A DNA stretch of 17,760 bases, taken from Ruminococcaceae bacterium UBA5401. GTDB taxonomy: Bacteria > Bacillota > Clostridia > Oscillospirales > Acutalibacteraceae. Under the pieces are notes generated by a model, which was not told the DNA's origin, did no database searches, and saw nothing but the letters and a program-made list of their open reading frames with translations. Of the stretch, positions 6,834 to 14,036 are shown piece by piece; position 1 is the stretch's first letter, and every line of letters begins with the position of its first letter. Made by a program: the position numbers and the translations under genes. The stretch covers positions 4,432 through 22,191 of the forward strand of contig DHOB01000021.1 in assembly GCA_002409675.1 (NCBI GenBank), written 5' to 3'.

Positions 6834-6857
6834 AGAAAATTCCGGCACGGATTTTTC
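6828..6857 (-). terminator. Probable terminator of the DUF5808 membrane protein gene
   Basis: On the minus strand, GAAAAATCCG (6848-6857) and CGGAATTTTC (6835-6844) form a 10-bp stem with one mismatch and a 3-base loop, followed by TTTGATTCTT. It starts 6 bases after the stop codon at 6864. Confidence 0.55.
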
Positions 6858-6863
6858 AAGAAA

Positions 6864-8246
6864 TCATTCTTCAAGCCACCGCCGGATTTCCCGATACAGA
6901 TTCTGCGTCTCCTCCGGCGATTTTCCATTGAGGATCAGATACGCCGGGTCGTTTCCGCCGAGCTTCAGGACCACATACCGGCCCACGTCGCGGTACAGGT
7001 AGAGCATGCATTTGCCGTAGCCGTTCAGCGTGAAGTGGCCATAGCTCTTTTCGGCACCCGCATAGCCGTTGGTCCTGGTCCCGTCCGGCAGAGAATCGAC
7101 GACGGAAACGGAGGCCACCTGTCTTTTTTCGACCGTCGTGTCATACAGGGCGGCGTCGACGGAAAGGCTCGAATCACGGACCGTGACGGCATAGTCTTTG
7201 ACGTTCCCGTACAGGAGGACGCCGACCAGGACGGCAATCAGCGCAAAAATGGTAAAAAGAAGCGCTCTGCCGCCCGGCCTGCCGATGTTGACGGTCCACC
7301 CCATGCTCGCAATCCGCTTGGGCACAAAGAGCCTCGGGTCCTGCGGATTGCAGTAGCAGCCCCATTTCCAAACCTCTTCCGGAACTTCTCCGCCGGCCGG
7401 GTCCTCCGGCAGGCCGCCGAAAATCCGGTCTTCCGCGGCGCGGATTTTCCGGCGCTGCCGCTGCGCGGCCCAAATCAGGCACAGCACCGTTGCAAAAGCC
7501 AGCAAAACGGTCGGCAGCGCGCCGCCGTCAAACACGATAAAAGCATGGAGCAAAATCCAGAAAATCAGAAAGAAGAGGGCCACCAGCACGGCCGAAGCCG
7601 TATTGATGCGCTCTTCCGCCCGGGCGCATGCCCGGTTCTTTTCCGGTTCCCCTTCCACCGCCGGCGCATGCAGATTTTTCATCTGATAATACAGAAAAAC
7701 CGCGCCCGTCTGGCACAGCGGGCCAATCAGGCTGAAACCGACGGGAAAAGTCTCCCGGGCCGCCGGCGTCAGGCTCAGGTACAGCAGAGGGGCAAAACTG
7801 AGCAGGAAAAACAGCCAGACCCACGCGGCGGAAACGGCGGACTTTCCCTTTTCCCGCGACACGCCGAGGTCCACCGTAACGACGCCCGCCGGGCGCTCCG
7901 CCCATCCGTTTTTCTGCTTTACGGCCCGCAGCTTTTCCCGGTAATGCCGCAGAATCATCCAGGTCGAAGAAAAATGGGCGAAGGCCAGAACCAGCAGGTA
8001 AATCCCCGCATACGGCCTCATCCCCCGCGTCAGCAGCAGAAAACTGCACCCGAAGGCGGCCAGCAGGGCGCACCGGCACGCCTTCGCAAAGCCGGCGGCG
8101 ACTTTCTTCGCCTGCGGCGACTCCGCATGGGTGCGCAGCAGAAAAATCCCCAGCAGCCCGCCGCGGGTTCTCTCTCTGAAAAACAGCGCGGAGGCGGTCG
8201 TCGTCACAAAGATCAGCCACGAGACAATCAGCAGCGACAGAAGCAT
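6864..8246 (-). CDS. Multi-pass membrane protein with DUF5808 and bacterial PH-like domain
   Basis: 460 residues. About eight hydrophobic segments: near the N-terminus (LLSLLIVSWLIFV), two around residues 60-100, two around 140-195, two around 220-270, and one after the DUF5808 motif (LLFTIFALIAVLVGVLLYG). The DUF5808 signature reads WKWGCYCNPQDPRLFVPKR followed by GWTVNIGRPGGR. The C-terminal 110 residues (VASVSVVDSLPDGTRTNGYAGAEKSYGHF..GKCMLYLYRD..YLILNGKSPEETQNLYREI) match the pattern of the bPH_5-type PH-like domain. Its role is unknown; relatives sit beside YtrA-type GntR regulators and are thought to act in envelope stress or transport regulation. A GTG at 8264 overlaps the gntR stop, but the ATG at 8246 has AAGGGG 8 bases upstream and is preferred. 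Co-transcribed with the upstream gntR. Confidence 0.8.
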   Translation of the reverse strand: MLLSLLIVSWLIFVTTTASALFFRERTRGGLLGIFLLRTHAESPQAKKVAAGFAKACRCALLAAFGCSFLLLTRGMRPYAGIYLLVLAFAHFSSTWMILRHYREKLRAVKQKNGWAERPAGVVTVDLGVSREKGKSAVSAAWVWLFFLLSFAPLLYLSLTPAARETFPVGFSLIGPLCQTGAVFLYYQMKNLHAPAVEGEPEKNRACARAEERINTASAVLVALFFLIFWILLHAFIVFDGGALPTVLLAFATVLCLIWAAQRQRRKIRAAEDRIFGGLPEDPAGGEVPEEVWKWGCYCNPQDPRLFVPKRIASMGWTVNIGRPGGRALLFTIFALIAVLVGVLLYGNVKDYAVTVRDSSLSVDAALYDTTVEKRQVASVSVVDSLPDGTRTNGYAGAEKSYGHFTLNGYGKCMLYLYRDVGRYVVLKLGGNDPAYLILNGKSPEETQNLYREIRRWLEE

Positions 8247-8254
8247 TCGTGATT

Positions 8255-8260
8255 CCCCTT
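8255..8260 (-). promoter_or_regulatory. Ribosome binding site that sets the DUF5808 gene start
   Basis: AAGGGG on the minus strand, 8 bases before ATG 8244-8246 and downstream of the alternative GTG at 8264. It lies directly after the gntR stop, so the two genes are translated in close succession. Confidence 0.6.
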
Positions 8261-8635
8261 TCACCCGTAAATCCCGTCAATCAGTTCGGATACATGTTCC
8301 GAAATCTCCCGTTTGGAAGCCCCGCGGATGCGCGCCTCCGAAATCAAAAGCGCCGCGCGGCGGTCGAAGCCGGGGCCGAACCGCTCGTTCGTCCCCGGAG
8401 GAACGGCAATCCGGGCGCCGCGCCTGCGGTCGACGACGATGAGCCCTTCTTTTTTCAGAAGCGCATAGGCTTTGTTGACGGTCATGGGGTTTACGCCGAT
8501 GTCCCCCGCCAGCTGGCGCACGGTGGGCAGGGGCTCCCCGGCGCTCAGCCGGCCGCCGGCGACCCCGAGCACGACCCCGTCGCGGATTTGCCGATAAATC
8601 GGCACTTCGCTCGTCATATCGATTTTTAGCAGCAT
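8261..8635 (-). CDS. GntR family regulator, YtrA-type
   Basis: 124 residues: a GntR winged helix (about 10-78) with only a short helical tail (about 85-124) in place of a ligand-binding domain, which defines the YtrA subgroup. Seen: VPIYRQIRDGVVLGVAGGRLSAGEPLPTVRQLAGDIGVNPMTVNKAYALLKKEGLIVVDRRRGARIAV, matching the family motif throughout. Members usually repress an operon encoding ABC transporters or membrane proteins together with themselves. Here the following gene is the DUF5808 membrane protein, 14 bases away, so that gene and this one are the likely targets. The ATG has AAGGA 8 bases upstream. A strong promoter (8680-8708) lies in an extremely AT-rich patch. Confidence 0.9.
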   Translation of the reverse strand: MLLKIDMTSEVPIYRQIRDGVVLGVAGGRLSAGEPLPTVRQLAGDIGVNPMTVNKAYALLKKEGLIVVDRRRGARIAVPPGTNERFGPGFDRRAALLISEARIRGASKREISEHVSELIDGIYG

Positions 8636-8679
8636 CGGCTTTTCCTTATCTATACGATTTATAATTATTTATATTATAA

Positions 8680-8708
8680 TATATAATACAAATGATACAG
8701 AAAGTCAA
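8680..8708 (-). promoter_or_regulatory. Promoter of the gntR-DUF5808 operon
   Basis: On the minus strand, TTGACT (8703-8708), a 17-base spacer and TATATA (8680-8685). The region 8650-8695 is almost pure A/T with several overlapping -10-like hexamers, so the exact start may vary. The autoregulator probably binds here, but I see no single clean dyad. Confidence 0.7.
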
Positions 8709-8710
8709 GA

Positions 8711-8746
8711 GAAAAATAAAAAGGCGCCGACCGAAAATCGACGTCC
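8711..8746 (-). terminator. Terminator of the fatty-acid operon (after accA)
   Basis: On the minus strand, GGACGTCGA and TCGGCGCC form an 8-bp stem with one bulged A and one G-T pair, loop TTTTCGG, followed by TTTTTATTTTT. It is about 45 bases after the accA stop and ends directly at the -35 of the gntR promoter. Confidence 0.6.
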
Positions 8747-8791
8747 CGCGGCATTCCGCTATCCACGCTTTGCCCCGAAGGACCGGGCCTT

Positions 8792-9574
8792 TTACCGCTC
8801 CGGCCGGGCGCCCATCCTGCGGAACCGGTCGTAGCGCCGCTGCAGCAGCACGTTGGTGTCCAGCGCGATTTTCTGCCGCAGCGCGCGGTACAGCTCCGTT
8901 TTCAGGGTGGCGTATACCTGATCGAAGCCGCCGGATTCCGGGAAGACGCGTTCCACCACCCTGAGCCGGAGAAGGTCCTCCGCCGTCATTTTAAGGCACC
9001 GGCTGGCCTCCCGGACTTTCGAGCTGTCCTTCCACAAAATGCTGGCGCACCCTTCCGGAGAAATCACGGAGTAGCAGGCGTTTTCCAGCATCCAGACCTC
9101 GTCGGCGACGGCGAGCGCGAGGGCGCCGCCGCTTCCGCCTTCGCCGACGAATACCGAGAGGATGGGCGTCCGCAGGGCGCTCATCTCCATCAGGTTTTCG
9201 GCGATCGCCTCGCCTTCCCCGCGCTCTTCTGCGGAAATGCCGCAGAACGCGCCGGCCGTGTCGACAAAGCAGACGACCGGCCTGCCGAATTTTTCCGCCA
9301 GCTTCATCTGGCGCAGCGCCTTGCGGTACCCTTCCGGGTGGGCGGAGCCGAAATTGCGGCGGATGCGCTCCTTGGTGCTGTCGCCCTTTTCGTTGGCCAC
9401 CACCGTGACCGGCAAATCGCCCAGGCGGGCGATTCCGGCCACAATCGCGCCGTCGTCGCCAAAGCGCCGGTCGCCGTGCATCTCCACAAAATCGGTGAAG
9501 ATGTTGCGGATGTAGCAGAGCCCGGACGGCCTTCCCTTTGCGCGCGCCGCGGCGAGCCGTTCGTACGCCTCCAT
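8792..9574 (-). CDS. accA: Acetyl-CoA carboxylase carboxyltransferase subunit alpha
   Basis: 260 residues. With AccD it moves the carboxyl group from carboxybiotin on AccB to acetyl-CoA, giving malonyl-CoA. Seen: GDRRFGDDGAIVAGIARLGD, ANEKGDSTKERIRRNFGSAHPEGYRKALRQMKLAEKFGRPVVCFVDTAGAFCG, AEERGEGEAIAENL, VFVGEGGSGGALALAVADEVWMLENACYSVISPEGCASILWKD: the crotonase-fold core and oxyanion-loop glycines. It lacks the roughly 60-residue N-terminal helical segment of E. coli AccA (319 residues), like the short forms of streptococci and clostridia. The frame is open further upstream, but ATG 9574 has AAAGGAGGG 6 bases upstream and sits 1 base after the accD stop (TGATATG), so coupling is likely. Last gene of the operon. 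Confidence 0.96.
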   Translation of the reverse strand: MEAYERLAAARAKGRPSGLCYIRNIFTDFVEMHGDRRFGDDGAIVAGIARLGDLPVTVVANEKGDSTKERIRRNFGSAHPEGYRKALRQMKLAEKFGRPVVCFVDTAGAFCGISAEERGEGEAIAENLMEMSALRTPILSVFVGEGGSGGALALAVADEVWMLENACYSVISPEGCASILWKDSSKVREASRCLKMTAEDLLRLRVVERVFPESGGFDQVYATLKTELYRALRQKIALDTNVLLQRRYDRFRRMGARPER

Positions 9575-9575
9575 A

Positions 9576-10445
9576 TCAGGCCCTCCTTTGGTGGAGCGAA
9601 AGCAGCCGCGCCAGATATTCCCTCTGGCCGCGCCGCGGCACCACATCGTCCAGGAATCCCTTTTCCAGCAGAAACTCGGCCCGCTGAAAGCCGGGGGGCA
9701 GTTTTTTCCGCATGGTCTGCTCAATCACGCGCGGGCCCGCGAAGCCTATCAGGGCACCCGGCTCCGCCAGGATGATGTCCGCCTCCATGGCGAAGCTCGC
9801 CGTGACCCCGCCCGTCGTGGGGTCGGTCAGCACGGCGACATACAGGTTGCCCGCATCGCTGTGGCGCCTGACCGCCGCGCTCGTTTTCGCCATCTGCATC
9901 AGGGAAAGGGTGCCTTCCTGCATCCTTGCGCCGCCGGAGACCGTAAAGCCGATGACGGGCAGGGATTTCTGCAGGGCGTACTCAAAAATGCGCGTGACCT
10001 TTTCCCCGACCACGGTCCCCATGCTCCCCATCATGAAATGCGAATCCATCACGAACAGGCAGCAGGGGAATCCGCCCACCGACGCGGTCCCGCAGACGAC
10101 GGCCTCGTTTTCGCCGCTCTGCAGGCGGGCGTGCCACAGCTTTTTCTCATAGTTTGGAAAATCGATCGGGTTGCTGGAAGACATCTGCGCGTCCCGCTCC
10201 CGGAAGGTGTCCCTGTCCGCAATCAGACCGATGCGCTGCCGCGCGTTGATGCGGAAATGATAGCCGCATTTCGGGCAGACGTGGGCGCTTTCGCTCAAAT
10301 CGCCCGTCAGCAGGATGGTTTTGCATTTCGGGCACGAAACGCACATCTGCTCCGGAATATCCGGCCTTGTGTTTTTTTTGCCGCGGATGCTGTCGTACCA
10401 CTCCAGCGGATTAGCCGGTTTTCTGAACAGATTTTTCGTCAGCAT
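9576..10445 (-). CDS. accD: Acetyl-CoA carboxylase carboxyltransferase subunit beta
   Basis: 289 residues; forms the carboxyltransferase heterotetramer with AccA. An N-terminal zinc ribbon is visible: C38-P-K-C41 and C57-P-K-C60. The core follows with NPIDFPNYEKKL, FVMDSHFMMGSMGTVVGEKVTRIFEYAL, GFTVSGGARMQEGTLSLMQMAKTSAAVRRH, LTDPTTGGVTASFAMEADIILAEPGALIGFAGPRVIEQT, all signature AccD blocks. The ATG overlaps the end of accC by 35 bases; GGAGG is 12 bases upstream, a little far, so initiation probably depends on ribosomes leaving accC. Not fused with accA, unlike some actinobacterial and plant forms. Confidence 0.96.
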   Translation of the reverse strand: MLTKNLFRKPANPLEWYDSIRGKKNTRPDIPEQMCVSCPKCKTILLTGDLSESAHVCPKCGYHFRINARQRIGLIADRDTFRERDAQMSSSNPIDFPNYEKKLWHARLQSGENEAVVCGTASVGGFPCCLFVMDSHFMMGSMGTVVGEKVTRIFEYALQKSLPVIGFTVSGGARMQEGTLSLMQMAKTSAAVRRHSDAGNLYVAVLTDPTTGGVTASFAMEADIILAEPGALIGFAGPRVIEQTMRKKLPPGFQRAEFLLEKGFLDDVVPRRGQREYLARLLSLHQRRA

Positions 10446-11790
10446 TTTTTTCGGATGCCTCCAGTTTCTCCATCAGGTCGGTGTGGTACCGCCCGGACCG
10501 GAACTCCGGCCGGGCGAGGATTTTCCGCTGCAGGTCGGCGTTGGTGTCCACCCCGCCGATGACCAGCTCGCAGAGCGCGGCCTGCATTTTGCGGATGGCC
10601 TCTTCCCTCGTCGGCGCGTGGACGATGAGCTTCCCGATCAGCGAATCGTAAAACGGCGGAACGGTGTAATCCTGAAACAGCGCGGTGTCGAACCGCACCC
10701 ACGGGCCGCCCGGGATGTGCAGCAGTGTGATTTTCCCGCAGCTCGGCCGGAAATTGAGGTCCGGGTTTTCGGCGTTGATGCGGCACTCGATCGCATGGCC
10801 GCCCGGCGAGACGTCCTTCTGCCCGAAATTGAGGGGAAGCCCGGCGGCGATGCGGATCTGCCACTTGACCAGGTCGATTCCGGTCATCATCTCCGTCACG
10901 CCGTGCTCCACCTGCAGGCGGGTGTTCATCTCCATAAAATAGGCGTTTTGCCTGTCGTCCACAAGGAACTCGACCGTTCCGGCGTTCACATAGCCGACCG
11001 TTTGCACGGCGCGGACCGCGTACTGCGCCATTTTGGCGCGGGTCCGCGGGTCGAGGGTGGGCGCCGGGCTTTCTTCCAGCAGTTTCTGGTGCTTGCGCTG
11101 GACGGAGCACTCGCGCTCGCCGAGGACCACCGTGTGCCCCTGCCCGTCGCAGAGCACCTGCATCTCGACATGCTTGGCCGGGTAGAGGTATTTTTCAAGA
11201 TAGACGGCGCTGTCCCCGAACGCCAGGCGCGCCTCCGCCGAGGCGACGGCGAACGCGCCGGGGAACTCCTCTGGCGTCCGGACCAGCCGGATGCCGCATC
11301 CGCCGCCCCCGCTTCTGGCTTTTATCAGCAAGGGGAAGCCGATCTTTTCCGCCTCCGCCCCGGCCTGCTCCACGTTTTCGACCCTTTCGCTGCCGGGAAT
11401 CACCGGGATGCCGGCGGCCCGCATGGTGCGGCGGGCCATGTCCTTGTCGCCCATGCGGGCGAGCACGCCCGACGGCGGGCCGATGAAGACGATTTTGCAC
11501 TCCTCGCACAGGGCCGCGAACTTCGCGTACTCCGAAAGGAACCCGTACCCCGGGTGGATGGCGCCGGCGCCGGTCGCCTCGGCCGCCGAGATGATCGCCG
11601 TGATGTTCAGGTAGCTGTCCTTGGCCTGCGCGGGGCCGATGCACACGCTTTCGTCCGCAAGGCTCACGGGCAGGGAATCCCGGTCCGCTTCCGAAAACAC
11701 CGCGACCGTGGCGATGCCCATCTCTTTGCACGCGCGTATGATGCGGACCGCAATCTCCCCGCGGTTGGCAATCAGGATTTTTGAAAACAC
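10411..11790 (-). CDS. accC: Biotin carboxylase subunit of acetyl-CoA carboxylase
   Basis: 459 residues; uses ATP and bicarbonate to carboxylate the biotin on AccB. Seen: FSKILIANRGEIAVRIIRAC at the start, HPGYGFLSE (80-88), MGDK (113-116), the ATP-grasp core with K157, QRKHQK (231-236), E287-x-N-T-R291, and GGHAIECRINAE near the C-terminal lid. Two positions differ from the common pattern: the glycine-rich loop reads GGGGCG, with C165 where R or K is usual, and the motif EHPVTE reads EHGVTE (G297). Start: a GTG at 11799 overlaps the fabZ stop but has AAGGA directly against it. The GTG at 11790 has AAGGAG 8 bases upstream and gives the family's usual N-terminus, so I use it. Confidence 0.95.
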   Translation of the reverse strand: MFSKILIANRGEIAVRIIRACKEMGIATVAVFSEADRDSLPVSLADESVCIGPAQAKDSYLNITAIISAAEATGAGAIHPGYGFLSEYAKFAALCEECKIVFIGPPSGVLARMGDKDMARRTMRAAGIPVIPGSERVENVEQAGAEAEKIGFPLLIKARSGGGGCGIRLVRTPEEFPGAFAVASAEARLAFGDSAVYLEKYLYPAKHVEMQVLCDGQGHTVVLGERECSVQRKHQKLLEESPAPTLDPRTRAKMAQYAVRAVQTVGYVNAGTVEFLVDDRQNAYFMEMNTRLQVEHGVTEMMTGIDLVKWQIRIAAGLPLNFGQKDVSPGGHAIECRINAENPDLNFRPSCGKITLLHIPGGPWVRFDTALFQDYTVPPFYDSLIGKLIVHAPTREEAIRKMQAALCELVIGGVDTNADLQRKILARPEFRSGRYHTDLMEKLEASEKNADEKSVQKTG

Positions 11791-11795
11791 GGCTT

Positions 11796-12221
11796 TCACT
11801 CCTTATTTTTCGGAGCCAGGGCAAACGAAAGCTCGGCGCTGACGGCCGTTTTCCCGTTCACGCTCCCGCGCCCTTTTGCAAAATAGAAGGGGGGGCGGCT
11901 CCGGACCAGGCTGCATTCCATCTCCAGAGTATCGCCGGGCAGGACCTTGTTCCGGAACCGGACCCGGTCAAGGCCGGCGAACAGGGGAATATGCCCTTTG
12001 ACCCGGTCGGCGAGCAGCATGCAGCAGGTCTGCGCCAACATCTCGCACTGAATCACCCCCGGGACGATGGGCATACCCGGAAAGTGCCCCTGCAGGAACC
12101 ATTCGTCCCCTTTTACCGTATAGCGCCCCACCGCGAGGTTCTCTTCCTTCAGCTCCGCCTCGTCCAGCAGGAGCATCGGCTCGCGGTGCGGCAAAATCTG
12201 TTTCAGGCCTTCTCTGTTCAT
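11796..12221 (-). CDS. fabZ: 3-hydroxyacyl-ACP dehydratase FabZ
   Basis: 141 residues, hot-dog fold. Removes water from 3-hydroxyacyl-ACP to give trans-2-enoyl-ACP. Seen: LPHREPMLLLD (10-20), the catalytic histidine H46 in GHFPGMPIVPGV, and the catalytic glutamate E60 in QCEMLAQ, then FAGLDRVRFRNKVLPGDTLEMEC. Length and order match FabZ rather than FabA, which is longer and isomerises. The ATG has GGAG 4 bases upstream. The stop lies 5 bases before the accC GTG, with the accC ribosome site in its last codons. A 72-base GC-rich gap separates it from accB upstream, the largest gap in the operon; I see no promoter there. Confidence 0.95.
   Translation of the reverse strand: MNREGLKQILPHREPMLLLDEAELKEENLAVGRYTVKGDEWFLQGHFPGMPIVPGVIQCEMLAQTCCMLLADRVKGHIPLFAGLDRVRFRNKVLPGDTLEMECSLVRSRPPFYFAKGRGSVNGKTAVSAELSFALAPKNKE
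11799..11804 (-). promoter_or_regulatory. Ribosome binding site that sets the accC start
   Basis: AAGGAG on the minus strand, inside the last codons of fabZ and 8 bases before the GTG at 11788-11790. It abuts the alternative GTG at 11799 with no spacing, which argues against that start. Confidence 0.75.
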
Positions 12222-12293
12222 CGAACTCCGCCGTTTCTCCGCGCCGAAATGATGGTGCCGCCCGCCCCGCGCGGAAGGGCCGGACGCGCGCGT

Positions 12294-12737
12294 TCAGCGC
12301 AGCTTGAAAAGGGTCTGGCCGTACTCCACGACCGAGCCGTTTTCCGCGCAGATTTCGGCGATCTCGCCGTCCTGGTCGGAATTGATTTCATTCATCAGCT
12401 TCATGGCTTCAATCACGCAGAGCACGTCGCCCTTTTTCACGGTGCTGCCGACCTTCACATACGGCTCGCTCTCCGGCGTGGGCGCCGTGTAAAAGACGCC
12501 GACCATCGGGCTTTTAATCTCTTTGTAATGCGGGCCTTCCGCGGTTTTCCGGGCCGTCCCGCACTCCTGGATGGCCGCCGGAACTCCGCCGGAAGCCGCG
12601 GCGGGCAAAGGCGCCGGCACGGGCGCGGGCGGCCGTTTTTCCAGCCGGATTTTCCCGTCCTGACTGGAAACTTCAAGGCCGGTCAGGCCGGATTCCTCCA
12701 TGATTTTGGCGAGGGAACGGATCTCCTCCAGTTTCAT
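12294..12737 (-). CDS. accB: Biotin carboxyl carrier protein of acetyl-CoA carboxylase
   Basis: 147 residues. Carries biotin between AccC and AccA/AccD. Three parts are visible: an N-terminal segment (MKLEEIRSLAKIMEESGLTGLEVSSQDGKIRLEK, 1-34), a flexible alanine/proline linker (about 35-70), and the biotinyl domain (72-147) with SPMVGVFYTAPTPESEPYVKVGSTVKKGDVLCVIEAMKLMNEI. The biotinylated lysine is K113 in EAMKLMN. The thumb-like PES insertion typical of acetyl-CoA carboxylase carriers is present, which separates it from pyruvate or oxaloacetate carboxylase carriers. The ATG is 26 bases after the fabF stop, with GGGAG 9 bases upstream. Biotin ligase (BirA) is not in the window. Confidence 0.95.
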   Translation of the reverse strand: MKLEEIRSLAKIMEESGLTGLEVSSQDGKIRLEKRPPAPVPAPLPAAASGGVPAAIQECGTARKTAEGPHYKEIKSPMVGVFYTAPTPESEPYVKVGSTVKKGDVLCVIEAMKLMNEINSDQDGEIAEICAENGSVVEYGQTLFKLR

Positions 12738-12763
12738 TCCTTCTGTCTCCCTTTCCGCTCTGT

Positions 12764-14002
12764 CTATTGCTGCTGCGCCTTCCGAAAAACGAGGCAGGCG
12801 TTATGCCCCCCGAAACCGAGGTTGGTCGAAAGCGAAAAGTCCAGCTTCGCTTTTCTCGCCTTGTTCGGAACATAGTCGAGGTCGCACTCCGGGTCCGGCA
12901 CGCGGTAGCCGATGGTCGGCGGCACCACGCCCGTCTTCAGGGCGAGGACGGCCGCGATGGCCTCCGCCGCGCCGGTGGCGCCGAGCATGTGGCCCGTCAT
13001 GGATTTTGTCGAGCTGACAAGCGCGGTGCGCGCCTGCGGGCCGAGTGCCCGCTTGAAGGCCAGCGTCTCCGTTCTGTCGTTGAGGGTCGTGCTGGTGCCG
13101 TGCGCGTTGATGTAGAGCTTCGCGTCCGGGGCGACGCCCGCCTCCCGCACGGCGGCGCGGATGGCCCGCGCGGCGCCGATGCCGTCCGGCTGCGGCGCCG
13201 TCATGTGGTAGGCATCGTTCGTGTTGCCGTAGCCGCACAACTCGGCGTAGACCCTGGCGCCGCGGGAAAGGGCATGCTCATACTCCTCCAGAATCAGAAT
13301 CGCGCCGCCCTCGCCCATTACGAAGCCGTTCCGCTCCCGGTCGAACGGGATGGAGGCGCGGGCCGGGTCCTGCGATTTCGACAGCGCCATGCAGTTCGTG
13401 AAGCCCGCGATGCCGAGGCCGTTGATGGTCGCCTCGGCCCCGCCGGTGATGATCGCATCCGCGTCGCCGCGCTGGATCGCGCGGTACGCCTCCCCGATGC
13501 AGTGGGCCGAGGTCGCACACGCGGTCACGACGCACAGGGAAGGCCCCTGCGCATGGTAGCGCACCGCGACGTTGCCGGCCGCGATGTTGGCAATCAGCTT
13601 CGGGATGAAGAGCGGCGAAACCTTCCGCGGGCCGCCGGCGTTGAGCTTGGTGCACTCCTCGATGAAGGTCTTCATGCCGCCGATGCCGGAGCCGATATAG
13701 ACGCCGAGGCGCTCCGGCGCGACCTTGCCCGCGATGCCGCTGTCCTCCATCGCCTGGGCGGTCGCGGCCATTGCGTACTGGCAGTAAAGGTCGGTCCTGC
13801 GGAGCATGGGCTTTTCCATATAATCTTCCGGATGGAAGTCCCTGACCTCGGCGGCCAGCTTCACCTTGTAGCCGGAAGCGTCGAACTTGGTGATGGGACC
13901 GATTCCGTTTTTGCCAGAAACCAGGCCGTCCCAGAAGGTTTTTACATCATTTCCCACCGGCGTCACGGCGCCCATGCCGGTCACAACCACTCTTCTGCTC
14001 AT
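12764..14002 (-). CDS. fabF: 3-oxoacyl-ACP synthase II FabF
   Basis: 412 residues, the standard length. Condenses malonyl-ACP with acyl-ACP in chain elongation. The Cys-His-His triad is complete: C162 in VVTACATSAH, H301 in NAHGTSTTLNDRTE, and H338 in MTGHMLGATGAAE; K333 in SSTKSMTGH is also present. The start MSRRVVVTGMGAVTPVGND is typical. The active cysteine context and TSTTLND mark the KAS I/II branch and not FabH. The ATG has GGAGGG about 4 bases upstream and lies 34 bases after the fabG stop. It is the only elongation condensing enzyme in the window. Confidence 0.97.
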   Translation of the reverse strand: MSRRVVVTGMGAVTPVGNDVKTFWDGLVSGKNGIGPITKFDASGYKVKLAAEVRDFHPEDYMEKPMLRRTDLYCQYAMAATAQAMEDSGIAGKVAPERLGVYIGSGIGGMKTFIEECTKLNAGGPRKVSPLFIPKLIANIAAGNVAVRYHAQGPSLCVVTACATSAHCIGEAYRAIQRGDADAIITGGAEATINGLGIAGFTNCMALSKSQDPARASIPFDRERNGFVMGEGGAILILEEYEHALSRGARVYAELCGYGNTNDAYHMTAPQPDGIGAARAIRAAVREAGVAPDAKLYINAHGTSTTLNDRTETLAFKRALGPQARTALVSSTKSMTGHMLGATGAAEAIAAVLALKTGVVPPTIGYRVPDPECDLDYVPNKARKAKLDFSLSTNLGFGGHNACLVFRKAQQQ

Positions 14003-14036
14003 AGTACCCTCCCGTGGATTCCAAAATTCCGGGCCT

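Noticed and set aside
7035..8252. Plus-strand open frame (405 codons) opposite the DUF5808 gene
   Set aside because: Shadow of the membrane protein; glutamine/arginine-rich translation with no recognisable domain.
8792..9724. Longer accA starting inside accD, restoring the E. coli length
   Set aside because: The extra 50 residues are out-of-frame accD and do not resemble the AccA N-terminal helices; ATG 9574 has a strong ribosome site.
10315..11784. Long plus-strand open frame (489 codons) opposite accC
   Set aside because: It lies antisense to a clear accC and its arginine/alanine/histidine-rich translation is typical of a GC-rich shadow frame; no family motif.
12222..12293. The 72-base gap between accB and fabZ as an internal promoter or small gene
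   Set aside because: Very GC-rich with no -10/-35 pair and no open frame with a ribosome site.
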